Source: Gammaproteobacteria bacterium (GTDB lineage: Bacteria; Pseudomonadota; Gammaproteobacteria; Steroidobacterales; Steroidobacteraceae). From it: a DNA stretch of 64,000 nt. Location of the stretch: contig CANIOW010000001.1 of the NCBI GenBank assembly GCA_947469285.1, positions 186,001 to 250,000 of the forward strand, written 5' to 3'. The position numbers and the translations under genes were made by a program. Below the pieces are notes generated by a model. The model made no database searches, had not been told where the DNA came from, and saw nothing but the letters and a program-made list of their open reading frames with translations. The number at the start of each line of letters is the position of its first letter. The first letter of the stretch is position 1. Below are positions 8,331 through 17,385 of this stretch, piece by piece.

Positions 8331-8888
8331 ATGAAAAAATTAATTCGGTATCTGTTTGGGCCGTTATTGTTACTGTGCTTTATTGAGGCTCGCGCCGACA
8401 TGAACATGCCGGGTAATCCTGCAGTAATCGTTCTGCATGCTAGCTCGGCTACCGTAATGGCCACAGACAAACACCAAAAAGTATTGACTCTCTCGGTTGT
8501 TGATAAGCTCGTGTCAACTGCTTCTAATCTCGGCAAACACAGAAGATTTTACGCCTTCCATATCTCGGATTTCGCTGAAAGCTGGAATAACTGCAATATC
8601 ATGAAAGAAGCCAAAGACTGGTTCAATGTTGATGGCACCAATGCGCTAGTAGGATTTACGCTTGGCCCTGACAACGGCGAATCCTATCGACGGTACTCAC
8701 CGCTCGCAACATCTGCGCACAAGGGAGATGAAAGCCGTATCGATGACCGTGCGGGGACTTTACGTTTGATGTTACGAGACGCTGTGTATGATGTAACGCA
8801 GGGAACACTGTCATTTAAGATAAAAAATGGGCGGGCAACTGTTGGGAAATATGAATCTGTCTCTATGCTGACCGAGTGCATTGAGTGA
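8331..8888 (+). CDS. Secreted protein of unknown function
   Basis: A 185-residue protein that I do not recognise. A signal peptide is clear: MKK, a hydrophobic run to about residue 17, then EARA as the cleavage site. The mature part has two cysteines, at NNCNIM and ECIE (the end), which could form a disulfide. The middle is polar with no repeats or membrane spans. The start has AGG about ten bases upstream in a purine-rich leader. The gene and its upstream 80 bases are clearly more AT-rich than neighbours, suggesting recent acquisition. A TATACT at 8268-8273 could be a -10 element, without a good -35. Confidence 0.65.
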   Translation: MKKLIRYLFGPLLLLCFIEARADMNMPGNPAVIVLHASSATVMATDKHQKVLTLSVVDKLVSTASNLGKHRRFYAFHISDFAESWNNCNIMKEAKDWFNVDGTNALVGFTLGPDNGESYRRYSPLATSAHKGDESRIDDRAGTLRLMLRDAVYDVTQGTLSFKIKNGRATVGKYESVSMLTECIE

Positions 8889-9021
8889 TCCTTAACCCCG
8901 CTTCTGTATTGGCCTACCGGTTTCTGCTCAGTTCAGGCCGCTAAAGCACACACCTTGGCCGGGGTATTCATACCGGGGGCCTGACGGGGCCGCCGGTTGG
9001 CACTGGAGGGCGACCCGAACA

Positions 9022-9039
9022 CCGCTGCCCCTGCAGCGG
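9022..9039 (+). other. Short perfect hairpin, possible weak terminator
   Basis: CCGCTGC (9022-9028) pairs with GCAGCGG (9033-9039) around a four-base loop. A run of seven T follows only at about 9055-9061, too far for a classic intrinsic terminator. It lies in the 262-base gap between the secreted protein and the DUF3313-like gene; nothing else is supported in that gap. Confidence 0.3.
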
Positions 9040-9150
9040 GCGCTATTTCCGATAATTTTTTTAGTCAACTCCGCCAATTTTGAATGTTATCTTTTCGCTA
9101 AGGTGCGCCCGGACTGCACTTTCCTTGATTTGGTTTTCATAGGTGTTTTC

Positions 9151-9798
9151 ATGAAACGTATTCTCGCCATCACCCTTTGCTTGTTGGCGCTGCCGGTCTT
9201 TGCCAGTGACGCGGCTTCGGGTTTTCTTAGCGACTATGGCCGTCTGACCAAGGAAGGGTCTATTCGCGCACGCTATCTTGGCTACACGGCGCCGGGGGCA
9301 GCGGACCTCAAACGTCCGGTGGTCTATGTGATGCCGCTGGGCCGTTTTCCGCTGGCTGCAAAGTTTGGTGAGCTGGATGACAGCTTGGTGAGTGCTGTAT
9401 TGACTTACACCGAGCAGCAGTTGCGCTCGCAACTGGCAGCTCGTACCCGCGTGGTCGATGCTAAGGCGATGGCTGATGTCATGCTTGAGGTGGCGCTGAC
9501 CGCGCTGGCCGCGCAGCCCGAGGGTAAGACGGTCCTAGATTTAGTGCCTTTGCGCCTCGTCACCGGAACGGCCAAAAACGCCGCGCTGGGCAAGGTTATG
9601 CAGGCCACGGCCGTGGTTGAAATGCGGCTGAGCCAGCCGTCGTCGTCAATGATCCTGCGCGAATCCAAGCATGAGTTGCTAGGCGGCAGCATTGGCCGCG
9701 CAGATAGTGAAAAAACGCGCATGAGCCTTGACGCGCTTAAACCCGCGTTGGACAAATGGGTGGCGCTGGTGGTCGATCAAGTGGCCCCTAAGCCGTAA
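9151..9798 (+). CDS. Exported DUF3313-like protein
   Basis: A 215-residue protein with a cleavable signal peptide (MKRILAITLCLLALPVFA). The opening GFLSDYGRL and the later VVYVMPLGRF resemble DUF3313 family members, which are small envelope proteins of unknown role. Here no lipobox cysteine is seen, so the mature protein is probably periplasmic. The ATG at 9151 is preceded by AGGTG and begins the signal peptide, so I prefer it to the upstream TTG-type starts. It is 140 bases upstream of the ligand-gated channel gene in the same direction; a shared function is possible but unproven. Confidence 0.6.
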   Translation: MKRILAITLCLLALPVFASDAASGFLSDYGRLTKEGSIRARYLGYTAPGAADLKRPVVYVMPLGRFPLAAKFGELDDSLVSAVLTYTEQQLRSQLAARTRVVDAKAMADVMLEVALTALAAQPEGKTVLDLVPLRLVTGTAKNAALGKVMQATAVVEMRLSQPSSSMILRESKHELLGGSIGRADSEKTRMSLDALKPALDKWVALVVDQVAPKP

Positions 9799-9937
9799 GC
9801 GGGTTTCATTTTTTTAAACCACGCAGTAAGGGGGGTGTTCTGTGCGGGCAAGCGGGCGCTGGGTCGGGCGTTCATTATCGGATATGATCAAGCTGGTCTG
9901 CTTCCAAAAATCAATAATTTCGTCGTCAGGGGTGTTT

Positions 9938-10948
9938 ATGAAATTGCTTCGAAACTTGCTGTTCATGTGCTTTGTGTTCTTCGGCGCCGCCGGCATGAGT
10001 GCCGCGGCAGAGGTCGGCAAGGGAACGCTGGTCCCGGTGGAGGCTCCGCCTGCCACTGCACAGATAGTGAAAGTCGGTTTCTACCCGGTTTCCGTGTATC
10101 AGCTGGACCTTGGCAGCAACACCTACTACGTGGATACGTATTTTTGGATGCGCTGGAAAGGCGACATTGACCCGACGGCGTCGTTCGAATTCGTCAACAT
10201 GGTGGACGAGTGGGGCAAGCTGCGCGAGAATCTGAACGAAGAGCCGAAGGTGCTGGCTGACGGCTCTAAGTATCAGATCATGCGCGTGGAAGGGCGCTTC
10301 GTGCAGCCGTTCTCGCTGGCGGACTACCCGTTGGATCAGCAGAAGCTGTCCATCTTCGTTGAAGACACCAATAACGGTGCTGATAAGATTTCTTATGTCG
10401 TCGATACGGAAGGCAGTGGGCTCGGCAATAGCCTGCGCATTCCTGGCTGGCAGATCAATGGCTGGTCTTCGCAGGCCTATGCGCATGACTACGGCAGCAA
10501 TTTCGGCGAGGAAGCGGCGGCTTCCACTTATTCCACGGCGTCTTTTGCCATCGAGATCGGTCGTCCGGCCAGTTTCTTCTACTGGAAGTTGCTCATGCCG
10601 TTGTTCATGGTGCTGTTGGCCGGCTTTGCGGCGTTGTTCCTCAGCCCGCAGAACATCGACTCGCGGACGGCGTTGCCTGCTGGTGCGCTGCTGACGGCGA
10701 TCTTCCTGCAGAAGAGCTATTCCGACAACCTGCCAGATGTCGGCTACCTCATTCTCATGGACAAGATCTACCTAGTGGCCTACGCCCTGATCGTGGTCAC
10801 GCTGGTGCGCGTCATCATGGTGTTCCGTTCGACGCACAATGCCAGTGAGGCTGCCATTGGCAAGCTCGCTTCGGCGGACGCGCGTTTCATGGTCATCCTG
10901 ACGGCTATCTTCATGGCGACCACGGCGGCTGTCGTCCAGCTGCGTTAA
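9938..10948 (+). CDS. Pentameric ligand-gated ion channel homologue (Cys-loop family)
   Basis: A 336-residue channel subunit with signal peptide (1-22), extracellular beta-sandwich and four membrane spans, as in bacterial ELIC/GLIC. The loop signature is DYPLDQQKL (129-137), matching the family's FPFDxQ block without the flanking cysteines, as usual in bacteria. Spans: M1 about 216-235 with the conserved Pro221, M2 about 243-258 beginning at DSRTALP, M3 about 270-297 following NLPDVGY, M4 about 316-333. Arg243 lies at the cytoplasmic mouth of M2, a position tied to ion selectivity. The M3-M4 loop is short. The ligand is unknown. The ATG at 9938 starts the signal peptide and has an AGGGG upstream. 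Confidence 0.85.
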   Translation: MKLLRNLLFMCFVFFGAAGMSAAAEVGKGTLVPVEAPPATAQIVKVGFYPVSVYQLDLGSNTYYVDTYFWMRWKGDIDPTASFEFVNMVDEWGKLRENLNEEPKVLADGSKYQIMRVEGRFVQPFSLADYPLDQQKLSIFVEDTNNGADKISYVVDTEGSGLGNSLRIPGWQINGWSSQAYAHDYGSNFGEEAAASTYSTASFAIEIGRPASFFYWKLLMPLFMVLLAGFAALFLSPQNIDSRTALPAGALLTAIFLQKSYSDNLPDVGYLILMDKIYLVAYALIVVTLVRVIMVFRSTHNASEAAIGKLASADARFMVILTAIFMATTAAVVQLR

Positions 10949-11286
10949 TGCAGTTCCTGTTCGCGGTAAGTCCGGGAACGGCCCACGAGGCGAATACGAC
11001 ATTGGGAGTCGTTTCGTTCTCGTGGTGCTGGATTACAGCCGTCAGCAGGCGAGCCTGCCCCATGGGCAGCTTGGAAGCTGGTGTTTCGCCTGTCACTTCC
11101 ACTGCAGACATGACTCAGCGTAGGCGGTGTTGCACACGCGGTGGAACGGGCGCGGCCAGCAGCGACCATACCGCCAGTCGTCGTCGTCGTCGGCTGCGGG
11201 TGCTACTATCGCCCACCTAGAGACCAGCTGCACCGTCGCCGGTTTTGGCTTTCTGTTTGCACCATCAAAAAAAAGAGGGCTGTCGC
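10949..11286. other. 338-base gap without a supported gene
   Basis: No reading frame here looks coding. It contains five TCG repeats at 11178-11192 and a possible -10 element TACTAT at 11204-11209 about 80 bases before the OsmC start, without a good -35. No terminator hairpin with a T run was found after the channel gene. Confidence 0.5.
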
Positions 11287-11799
11287 ATGTTCGAACAAAT
11301 AGATAGGGCCGCGCTCAAACTCATTTCTGAAAAAGGCAAGGCTGCTGGAAATATTGTTGGCACGGTCAGGTGCAAAACCGTTGCTGAAGGGAAGAGATTT
11401 CGGCACCTGAACTATATTCGCGATCTTGACCAATATATCGTTGACGAGCCGAAGGGCGCGCTGGGAGACGACACTGCTCCTAATCCGGTTGAGGTGGTAC
11501 TGGCCGCGCTAGGCAGCTGCCTTGCGGTTGGTATTCAGGCGAATGCCGTTTCTCGCGGTTGGCAGATACGCGCGATTGAGATTGAACTCGAGGGAGATTG
11601 TATTACCAGCGGGGTGTGGGGTACCGGCGATCTTTCACCCAAGCCGCTGGGCATCCATGCGGTGCGCGTCAAGGTTCATGTGGAGGCCGATGGCCCCACT
11701 GCGGCCGAGCTCGACGAACTGGTGGCGCATGCCACGAAATGGTCGCCCGTGGTCAATACGGTGCAAAACCCCGTGCCTATCGCGGTGCAGAGGATTTAA
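11287..11799 (+). CDS. OsmC-family peroxiredoxin-like protein
   Basis: A 170-residue OsmC/Ohr-superfamily protein. The conserved block TAPNPVEVVLAALGSCLAVG places one redox Cys (in GSC) on the central helix; the second Cys that Ohr/OsmC peroxidases use lies elsewhere or is absent, the C-terminal PVVNTV position having Val. It may therefore not be a classical hydroperoxidase. ATG at 11287 has GAGGG upstream. It is convergent with phhA and overlaps its end by four bases. Confidence 0.8.
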   Translation: MFEQIDRAALKLISEKGKAAGNIVGTVRCKTVAEGKRFRHLNYIRDLDQYIVDEPKGALGDDTAPNPVEVVLAALGSCLAVGIQANAVSRGWQIRAIEIELEGDCITSGVWGTGDLSPKPLGIHAVRVKVHVEADGPTAAELDELVAHATKWSPVVNTVQNPVPIAVQRI

Positions 11800-12686
11800 T
11801 TTTCGGCTTGGATCGGCTCGGCTCCTGGCCGAGCCTTTCTTTGATGCCCGCGTTGTAACAGCTGGTCCTTGGCCAGCAGCTCCCCGGGCGCCAGCTCGCT
11901 CAGGGTGGCGATGTGGGCGTAGAGCGGCGCGAAATCGATAGCGGTCAACTCCAGTAGTTGCGGCAAGTCGCGCAGGACGAAATAAGTTTCCTGAAAATCG
12001 TCGATGCGGTAACGCGTGCGCAGGACGCGCTCCAGCTCGAACGCCACCCGATGGGGTGAATCGCTGTCCAAGCAGAACTGCGATTCCGTGAAGCTGGAGG
12101 CAATGCCTGCGCCGAACAGGCGTAGTCCGTTGGGTTGCTGTACCAGGCCGAACTCGATGGTGTACCAGTACAGTCGCGCCAGCTGCGGCAAATACCCCAG
12201 ACGCTGCGCCCGCAGGCCACCTTCGCCATAGGCCTGAATGAAGTCGGCGATGATGGGGTGCATGAGCAGCGGCACGTGGCCGAAGACATCGTGGAAGACA
12301 TCGGGCTCTTCGAGGTAGTCCAGTTGCTCGGGTCGGCGAATGAACCGGCCGGCGGGGAAGCGGCGATGGGCGAGGTGGTCGAAGAAAACCTCGTCGGGAA
12401 CCAGTCCGGGGACCGCGACCACCTGCCAACCCGTGCGCTGCTTCAGCGTGCGGTTCAGTGGTGCGAAATCTGGGATCGTTGCGGCGCTCATCGGCAAGTG
12501 CTGCAGTCCCGCCAGAAACTCGTCACAGGCGCGTCCGGCCAGCAGGCGCATTTGTCGTTCGTAAAGTGTTTTCCAAACCGCATGTTCCGCGGCGGTGTAG
12601 CGTTCCCAGTGTTGGTCACAGGTCCAGTCGGCGCGCTCTGGTGCCGCGGCCTCGTCGGCAGCCAGTCCATGCTTTGGGTAATTCAT
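11796..12686 (-). CDS. phhA: Phenylalanine 4-hydroxylase
   Basis: A pterin-dependent non-haem iron enzyme converting phenylalanine to tyrosine, which feeds the hppD-fahA route encoded 5 kb away. The iron ligands are visible in DVFHDVFGHVPLL (two His) and in YWYTIEFGL (Glu). The substrate segment near RRPEQLDYLEEPD is also typical of bacterial enzymes. It is a 296-residue monofunctional form without an N-terminal ACT domain. ATG at 12686 has GAGGGGG seven bases upstream; an in-frame ATG ten codons earlier lacks one. The usual companion phhB (pterin carbinolamine dehydratase) is not in the window. It is divergent from an Lrp/AsnC regulator that probably controls it. Confidence 0.96.
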   Translation of the reverse strand: MNYPKHGLAADEAAAPERADWTCDQHWERYTAAEHAVWKTLYERQMRLLAGRACDEFLAGLQHLPMSAATIPDFAPLNRTLKQRTGWQVVAVPGLVPDEVFFDHLAHRRFPAGRFIRRPEQLDYLEEPDVFHDVFGHVPLLMHPIIADFIQAYGEGGLRAQRLGYLPQLARLYWYTIEFGLVQQPNGLRLFGAGIASSFTESQFCLDSDSPHRVAFELERVLRTRYRIDDFQETYFVLRDLPQLLELTAIDFAPLYAHIATLSELAPGELLAKDQLLQRGHQRKARPGAEPIQAEN

Positions 12687-12792
12687 GCTGCGGTCCCCCT
12701 CGCGATGGGCAGTCATAGAGGCTGCGGTGATTGAACCTTAGCGCGCTTAAAGGGAAATAGGCTTGCGTTTTTTCTCGGTAAAGGACTATATC

Positions 12793-12807
12793 GAGAATAT
12801 TATTTCT
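12793..12807. promoter_or_regulatory. Candidate Lrp/AsnC operator between phhA and lrp
   Basis: The 15-mer GAGAATATTATTTCT matches 11 of 15 positions of the E. coli Lrp consensus (YAGHAWATTWTDCTR), counted by eye. It sits 15 bases before the regulator start and about 105 before phhA, inside an AT-rich island flanked by GC-rich DNA. It could serve autoregulation and phhA control. Confidence 0.5.
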
Positions 12808-12821
12808 ATAAGAGCGGCTAT

Positions 12822-13307
12822 ATGGATATTAAATTGCATGAAGATGCGCTGGATGCGGCTGATCTGCGCATCCTCCACCGTTTGCAGCAAGACGGACGTG
12901 TATCCAATCTGGACCTAGCGGTGGCGGTGGGCCTCTCTGCGGCGCAATCTCACCGACGCCATCGGCGGTTGGAAGAGCGGGGCTATATCCGCCGCTATGA
13001 AGCCCGGCTGGACCCGGTTCGCCTCGGGCTGGGCGTCATGGCGTATGTGCATGTCACCATGGAACGTGGGCATATCCGCGACGTGGAAAAGTTCCGCGAA
13101 CTGGTGCGTGCCATGGAGCAGGTGCAGGAGTGCTACGCCGTCACTGGCGACTTCGATTACGTGTTGAAAGTCGTCGCTCAGGACCTGCGCGCGCTGTCAG
13201 ATTTCCTGCTGCGGGCGTTGGGGCAGCTGCCAGGGGTGAATGGCGTACGCTCCAGTGTGTGTCTGGATGAAGTGAAGCACACCGGCGCTTTGCCGCTCGG
13301 CGCCTGA
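12822..13307 (+). CDS. Lrp/AsnC family transcriptional regulator, likely phhA regulator
   Basis: A 161-residue Lrp/AsnC protein: HTH in residues 10-65 (LDAADLRILHRLQQDGRVSN, then SAAQSHRRHRRLEERGYI) and a RAM domain with VTGDFDYVLKVVAQDLRAL. It is divergent from phhA with a 135-base gap holding an Lrp-like site. The second Lrp/AsnC gene in the window (4257-4736) sits beside hppD in a similar arrangement, so the two may form a paired control of aromatic amino acid use. The HTH includes an unusual His/Arg-rich recognition helix. Confidence 0.9.
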   Translation: MDIKLHEDALDAADLRILHRLQQDGRVSNLDLAVAVGLSAAQSHRRHRRLEERGYIRRYEARLDPVRLGLGVMAYVHVTMERGHIRDVEKFRELVRAMEQVQECYAVTGDFDYVLKVVAQDLRALSDFLLRALGQLPGVNGVRSSVCLDEVKHTGALPLGA

Positions 13308-13370
13308 GCCTTTGCCGGGTGGCAAAGACTGCTACTCTGCTTTCCTCCACCGTATTGGCAAGGTTCGCGC

Positions 13371-14684
13371 ATGGTTAATCGACACCTGTTAACGGCCATT
13401 TTTGCCGCTGGGTGGCTGCTCGGCGTTCCAGCGGCGGCACGCAGCACACCGCTGGCACTGGCCGCGGTGGAACGTGCGGTGGCCGCCGAGCTGCCCAAGG
13501 TTGTGGCCTGGCGACGGGATCTGCATGCCCACCCGGAGCTCGGCTTTGCCGAAACCCGTACTGCCGCGCTGGTCGCGGCACATTTGCAGACGCTCGGGTT
13601 CGAGGTGCGCACGGGCGTTGCGCGGACGGGGGTCATTGGAATTTTGCGCGGTGGCCGGCCGGGCCGGGTGGTGGCGTTGCGGGCGGACATGGACGCGTTG
13701 CCGGTGCTGGAAGCCACTGGCTTGCCGTTCGCTTCGACGGCGACAGGCACTTATATGGGCAACACCGTCCCGGTGGCCCATGCCTGTGGTCATGATGCCC
13801 ATGTCGCCATGCTGATGGGTGCGGCAGAAGTGTTGGCCGGAATGAAAAACCGGCTTCGCGGTACCGTGGTGTTTATTTTTCAACCGGCAGAAGAAGGTGC
13901 CCCGCCGGGAGAGCCGAAGGGGGGAGCGGCACTGATGATCGAACAAGGGGCGCTACGCGACCCGCGGCCCGATGCAGTCTTTGGGTTGCATGTGGTGCCG
14001 GGGCGACCGGGCACGTTGTTCTATCGGCCACGCGGTTTTATGGCGGCCTCAGACCGGGTCGACATTGTGTTGCAAGGTCGTCAGACCCACGCTGCCTGGC
14101 CATGGAAGGGTGTGGATGTCATCTCGGCGGCGGCGGATGTGGTGCAGACGATCAACAGTCTCACGGCGCGGACGGTGGACCCGACAACGACGCCCACGGT
14201 GTTCACCATCGCTACTCTGCAGGCCGGCGTGCGCTACAACATCATTCCCGACCGGGCCGTGCTCTCGGGAACACTGCGCACATTCGACATTGCCGAACGC
14301 GATGATCTGGTGCGCCGGGTGGGCCTGGCGGTGGACAACGTGGCCGCCAACTACGGTGCAACAGCGGAGTTTTCGGTGCATCAGAATGCTGCCTTGGTGT
14401 TCAATGACGAGGCTCTCTCGGCTTGGTTAGCACCGGTGCTGGTGGAAGCTGCGGGTGCCGGTGCGGTGCGTGCTGATGCTTCGCCAACGACCATTGCGGA
14501 AGACTTCAGCTATCTGTCACGGGAGATTCCCGGGGTTTTTTATCACCTCGGTGCTTCGCAGGCAGGCGTGGACCCGGCCACTGCGCCGTCCAACCATTCG
14601 CCTGGCTTCGATGTGAATGAAGCCGTCTTGCCCGTGGGGGTGAAGGCGCATGTGCTGACGGCGCTGCGGTTTCTCGAACGCTGA
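13371..14684 (+). CDS. Exported M20 amidohydrolase (IAA-amino acid hydrolase/hippurate hydrolase-like)
   Basis: A 437-residue metallohydrolase with a signal peptide (MVNRHLLTAIFAAGWLLGVPAAA), so it acts in the periplasm or outside. Zinc-site motifs are HACGHDAH and QPAEEGAP (catalytic Glu pair); the dimerisation domain begins near GRQTHAAWPW, and the late ligand region is TTIAEDFSYL with a final His in SNHSPGFDVNE. The family releases amino acids from N-acyl or aryl conjugates, or trims peptides; the substrate cannot be read from sequence. It is followed after 12 bases by a GNAT protein, possibly co-transcribed. Confidence 0.88.
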   Translation: MVNRHLLTAIFAAGWLLGVPAAARSTPLALAAVERAVAAELPKVVAWRRDLHAHPELGFAETRTAALVAAHLQTLGFEVRTGVARTGVIGILRGGRPGRVVALRADMDALPVLEATGLPFASTATGTYMGNTVPVAHACGHDAHVAMLMGAAEVLAGMKNRLRGTVVFIFQPAEEGAPPGEPKGGAALMIEQGALRDPRPDAVFGLHVVPGRPGTLFYRPRGFMAASDRVDIVLQGRQTHAAWPWKGVDVISAAADVVQTINSLTARTVDPTTTPTVFTIATLQAGVRYNIIPDRAVLSGTLRTFDIAERDDLVRRVGLAVDNVAANYGATAEFSVHQNAALVFNDEALSAWLAPVLVEAAGAGAVRADASPTTIAEDFSYLSREIPGVFYHLGASQAGVDPATAPSNHSPGFDVNEAVLPVGVKAHVLTALRFLER

Positions 14685-14696
14685 GCGAGGGCCGCC

Positions 14697-15674
14697 ATGA
14701 ATTTCTCCATGACGGCACTGCCCGCCGGTTACCAGATCGCAGCCATGACCCGCGATGAAGCAGAAGTGCTGGTTAGCTGGGCTGCGGCAGAAGGCTGGAA
14801 CCCAGGCCATGCCGACCTTGAGGTGGCCTGGGGATACGACCCCGCCGCCTTCATCGCACTGCGTTTTCACCACGAGGGTACTGACCGGCCGGGTGAATTG
14901 GTGGGTGGCGGCGCCATTCTTGCTTACGGCGACCTGGCTGGATTCATGGGGTTGTTTATTATGCGGCCCGACCACCGCGGCCGCGGCCTAGGCCGGGTGT
15001 TGTGGCATGAGCGCTTGCGTCGCTTGCGCTTGCGCTTACAACCCAGCGCCTGGATTGGTATGGATGGTGTGTTTGAGATGGCGCCGTTCTATGCGGCCGG
15101 TGGGTTTCAATATCTCTACCGCGATCTGCGTTATCAGGGCCTGGCACCCAGCAGGGCGAGCAGCACTGCCGACGCAGCGACACCACTCATGGGCGCTGTC
15201 GCGCACGACATGCCGGACCCGTCCGGGCTGCGCTTGGTGCCGCTGGGCCAGCTGCCTTTTGATGAGCTGCAGCGCTATGACCAAGCGGTGGTGGGTGTGG
15301 CACGTGGTGAATTCCTGCGCCGCTGGGTGGCGGTGAGCGGCGCGACGGGATGCGCCGCGCTACGCTCAGCCAACGCGGGCGCTGCAACGTTGGTGGGGTA
15401 TGGGGTGCTGCGCCCCTGTCTGGTGGGCTACAAGCTCGGCCCAGTGTTTGCCGACGACCCAGCCACGGCTCACGCCATCATTCACGCGCTCATCGCTACT
15501 TGCCCGGGCGAACAAGTGCAGCTGGATGTACCCGAGCCGAATACCGCGGCGGTGGACATGGCTGCAGCCTTGGGCTGGACGCAGACCTTTGGTTGCGCCC
15601 GTATGGTGTATGGCGCGGCACCGCCCGCTACCCATGCGCAGATCTTTGGCGTGACCTCCTTCGAGTTCGGCTGA
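14697..15674 (+). CDS. GNAT N-acetyltransferase with two GNAT-like domains
   Basis: A 325-residue protein. The N-terminal GNAT domain (about 1-140) has the acetyl-CoA loop in RPDHRGRGLGRVLW and an FYAAGGFQYLYRD end. The C-terminal half (about 175-325) has the FDELQRYDQAVVG and YKLGPVFAD pattern of the GNAT-like second domain seen in YitH/HolE-type acetyltransferases. The substrate is unknown. It starts 12 bases after the amidohydrolase, suggesting joint expression, and is convergent with ahpF. Confidence 0.8.
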   Translation: MNFSMTALPAGYQIAAMTRDEAEVLVSWAAAEGWNPGHADLEVAWGYDPAAFIALRFHHEGTDRPGELVGGGAILAYGDLAGFMGLFIMRPDHRGRGLGRVLWHERLRRLRLRLQPSAWIGMDGVFEMAPFYAAGGFQYLYRDLRYQGLAPSRASSTADAATPLMGAVAHDMPDPSGLRLVPLGQLPFDELQRYDQAVVGVARGEFLRRWVAVSGATGCAALRSANAGAATLVGYGVLRPCLVGYKLGPVFADDPATAHAIIHALIATCPGEQVQLDVPEPNTAAVDMAAALGWTQTFGCARMVYGAAPPATHAQIFGVTSFEFG

Positions 15675-15707
15675 GTACTGGGACGGCAGCGCCGCCCCAG
15701 ACGGCTA

Positions 15708-15725
15708 GGCGGCAGCGCTGCCGCC
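15708..15725. terminator. Perfect 18-bp GC palindrome between convergent genes
   Basis: GGCGGCAGC (15708-15716) is followed directly by its exact reverse complement (15717-15725). It lies 34 bases after the GNAT stop and 5 bases from the ahpF stop. A strong GC stem with no T run on either strand is an atypical terminator, or a transcript 3'-end protector. Confidence 0.35.
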
Positions 15726-15730
15726 CAGCA

Positions 15731-17332
15731 TTAGGCGACGGCGGTAGCGCTCCCGCTCTCCAGCGTCATTGCTGTGGCCAGGGGTGAGCGGATCAGGTGG
15801 TCGAAAGCCCCCAGCGCCGCCTTGGAGCCATCGCCCATCGCAATAACGATTTGCTTGAACGGGGTGGTGGTGGCATCACCCGCGGCAAACACACCCGGTA
15901 GGGATGTTTGTCCACGCACATCCACTTCAATCTCGCCGCGTGCAGACAGCGCCAACGTGCCCTTCAACCAGTCGGTGTTGGGCAGTAACCCGATCTGGAC
16001 GAAGATGCCTTCTAGCTCCACCCGTTGCTCGGTGTCGCTGAAACGGTCCTGATAGATCAGCCCAGTGACCTGCGTGCCGTCACCGGTCACCGCGAGTGTT
16101 TTGGCGCGGGTGATGACGCGTACGTTCGGCAGGCTGCGCAGCCGCGTTTGCAACACGGCATCGGCGCGCAGCTGCTGGTCAAATTCCAGCAAGGTCACTT
16201 CCTGGGCAATGCCTGCCAGATCGATGGCGGCTTCCACTCCAGAGTTGCCACCGCCAATCACCGCCACCCGTTTGCCTTTGAACAGCGGCCCATCACAATG
16301 CGGGCAGTAGGCCACACCACGGCCACGGTATTCTTGTTCGCCGGGCACGTTCATCTCGCGCCAGCGGGCACCGGTGGCGAGAATGACGGACTTGGCAGCA
16401 AGCGTGGCGCCATTTTCGAGCAGCACGCGGGTGAGCCCATCGGTGCCGGCAGGCGTTAGCGTGCGGACGCGCTGCAGGTTCATGAGGTCCACGGCGTAGG
16501 CAGTGACCTGGGCTTCCATTGCCCGCGCCAGTTTCGGGCCTTCAGTCTCAGGCACAGAGATGAGATTTTCGATGCTCAAGGTGTCGAGCACCTGGCCACC
16601 GAAGCGTTCTGCCACCATCCCGGTGCGGATGCCCTTGCGTGCTGCGTAGATGGCAGCGGCGGCGCCGGCGGGCCCACCACCGATCACCAAGACATCGAAG
16701 GGTGCTTTGGCGTCGAGGGTGTCTACTTGCCGTGCGCTGGCGCTGTGGTCCACTTTGGCGAGAATTTCCTCGAGCGTCATGCGGCCCTGGCCGAAGGCTT
16801 GACCGTTCAACAGGATGGTGGGCACGGCCATGATCTTGCGCGCCGTGACTTCCTCCTGAAACAGCGCGCCGTCAATCATGGTGCTGGTAATGCGCGGGTT
16901 CAGCACGGCCAGCAGGTTCAACGCCTGCACCACGTCCGGGCAGTTGTGGCAGGCAAGTGAAATGCATACTTCGAAGTTCAGTTCACCTTCTAGCCCACGA
17001 ATCTGCGCGATGACCGCATCGTCCACTTTGGGCGGGTGACCGCCGGTCTGCAGTAAGGCCAGCACCAGCGAGGTGAATTCATGGCCCATCGGCAGACCGG
17101 CAAAGCTGATGCGTGCCGGCGCGCCCGGCGTGCCAACGGTGAACGAGGGGCGACGTGCGGCGGTACCATCGAAGCGCGCAGTGACGAGGGGCGAGAGGCT
17201 GGTGATGTCCGTCAGCAGCGCGGCGAGGTCCGTAGTGGCGTCGTTCGTGGCGAGTGAAGCCACCAGTTCCACCGGTTGGGTCAGACGGGCCAGATAGCCT
17301 TGCAACTGAGTTTTGAGAGTCTGGTTCAGCAT
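15731..17332 (-). CDS. ahpF: Alkyl hydroperoxide reductase subunit F (NADH:AhpC reductase)
   Basis: Passes electrons from NADH through FAD and two disulfides to AhpC. At 533 residues it has the usual length. The N-terminal tandem thioredoxin-like domain carries CHNC (in [10 protein letters not shown]) and the C-terminal thioredoxin-reductase part has an FAD site ([19 protein letters not shown]), the redox pair in [10 protein letters not shown], an NADH site ([12 protein letters not shown]) and [13 protein letters not shown] at 17332 begins the domain; reading further upstream enters the ahpC end. It follows ahpC after 68 bases containing a strong hairpin. Confidence 0.97.
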   Translation of the reverse strand: MLNQTLKTQLQGYLARLTQPVELVASLATNDATTDLAALLTDITSLSPLVTARFDGTAARRPSFTVGTPGAPARISFAGLPMGHEFTSLVLALLQTGGHPPKVDDAVIAQIRGLEGELNFEVCISLACHNCPDVVQALNLLAVLNPRITSTMIDGALFQEEVTARKIMAVPTILLNGQAFGQGRMTLEEILAKVDHSASARQVDTLDAKAPFDVLVIGGGPAGAAAAIYAARKGIRTGMVAERFGGQVLDTLSIENLISVPETEGPKLARAMEAQVTAYAVDLMNLQRVRTLTPAGTDGLTRVLLENGATLAAKSVILATGARWREMNVPGEQEYRGRGVAYCPHCDGPLFKGKRVAVIGGGNSGVEAAIDLAGIAQEVTLLEFDQQLRADAVLQTRLRSLPNVRVITRAKTLAVTGDGTQVTGLIYQDRFSDTEQRVELEGIFVQIGLLPNTDWLKGTLALSARGEIEVDVRGQTSLPGVFAAGDATTTPFKQIVIAMGDGSKAALGAFDHLIRSPLATAMTLESGSATAVA

Positions 17333-17360
17333 GATGGTGGCCTCAAGTGTTGTCGCGGGG

Positions 17361-17385
17361 TGCCCCGGCCGAGTGGCTCGGGGCA
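17361..17385 (-). other. Strong hairpin in the ahpC-ahpF gap
   Basis: TGCCCCGGCC (17361-17370) pairs with GGC plus CGGGGCA (17375-17385, one bulged T) around a GAGT loop. With no T run it is not a classic terminator. It may protect the ahpC transcript or reduce read-through, giving the usual excess of AhpC over AhpF. Confidence 0.45.

Noticed and set aside
11178-11192. Five TCG repeats in the gap before the OsmC gene
   Set aside because: Too short to be a functional repeat array; noted only as low-complexity DNA.
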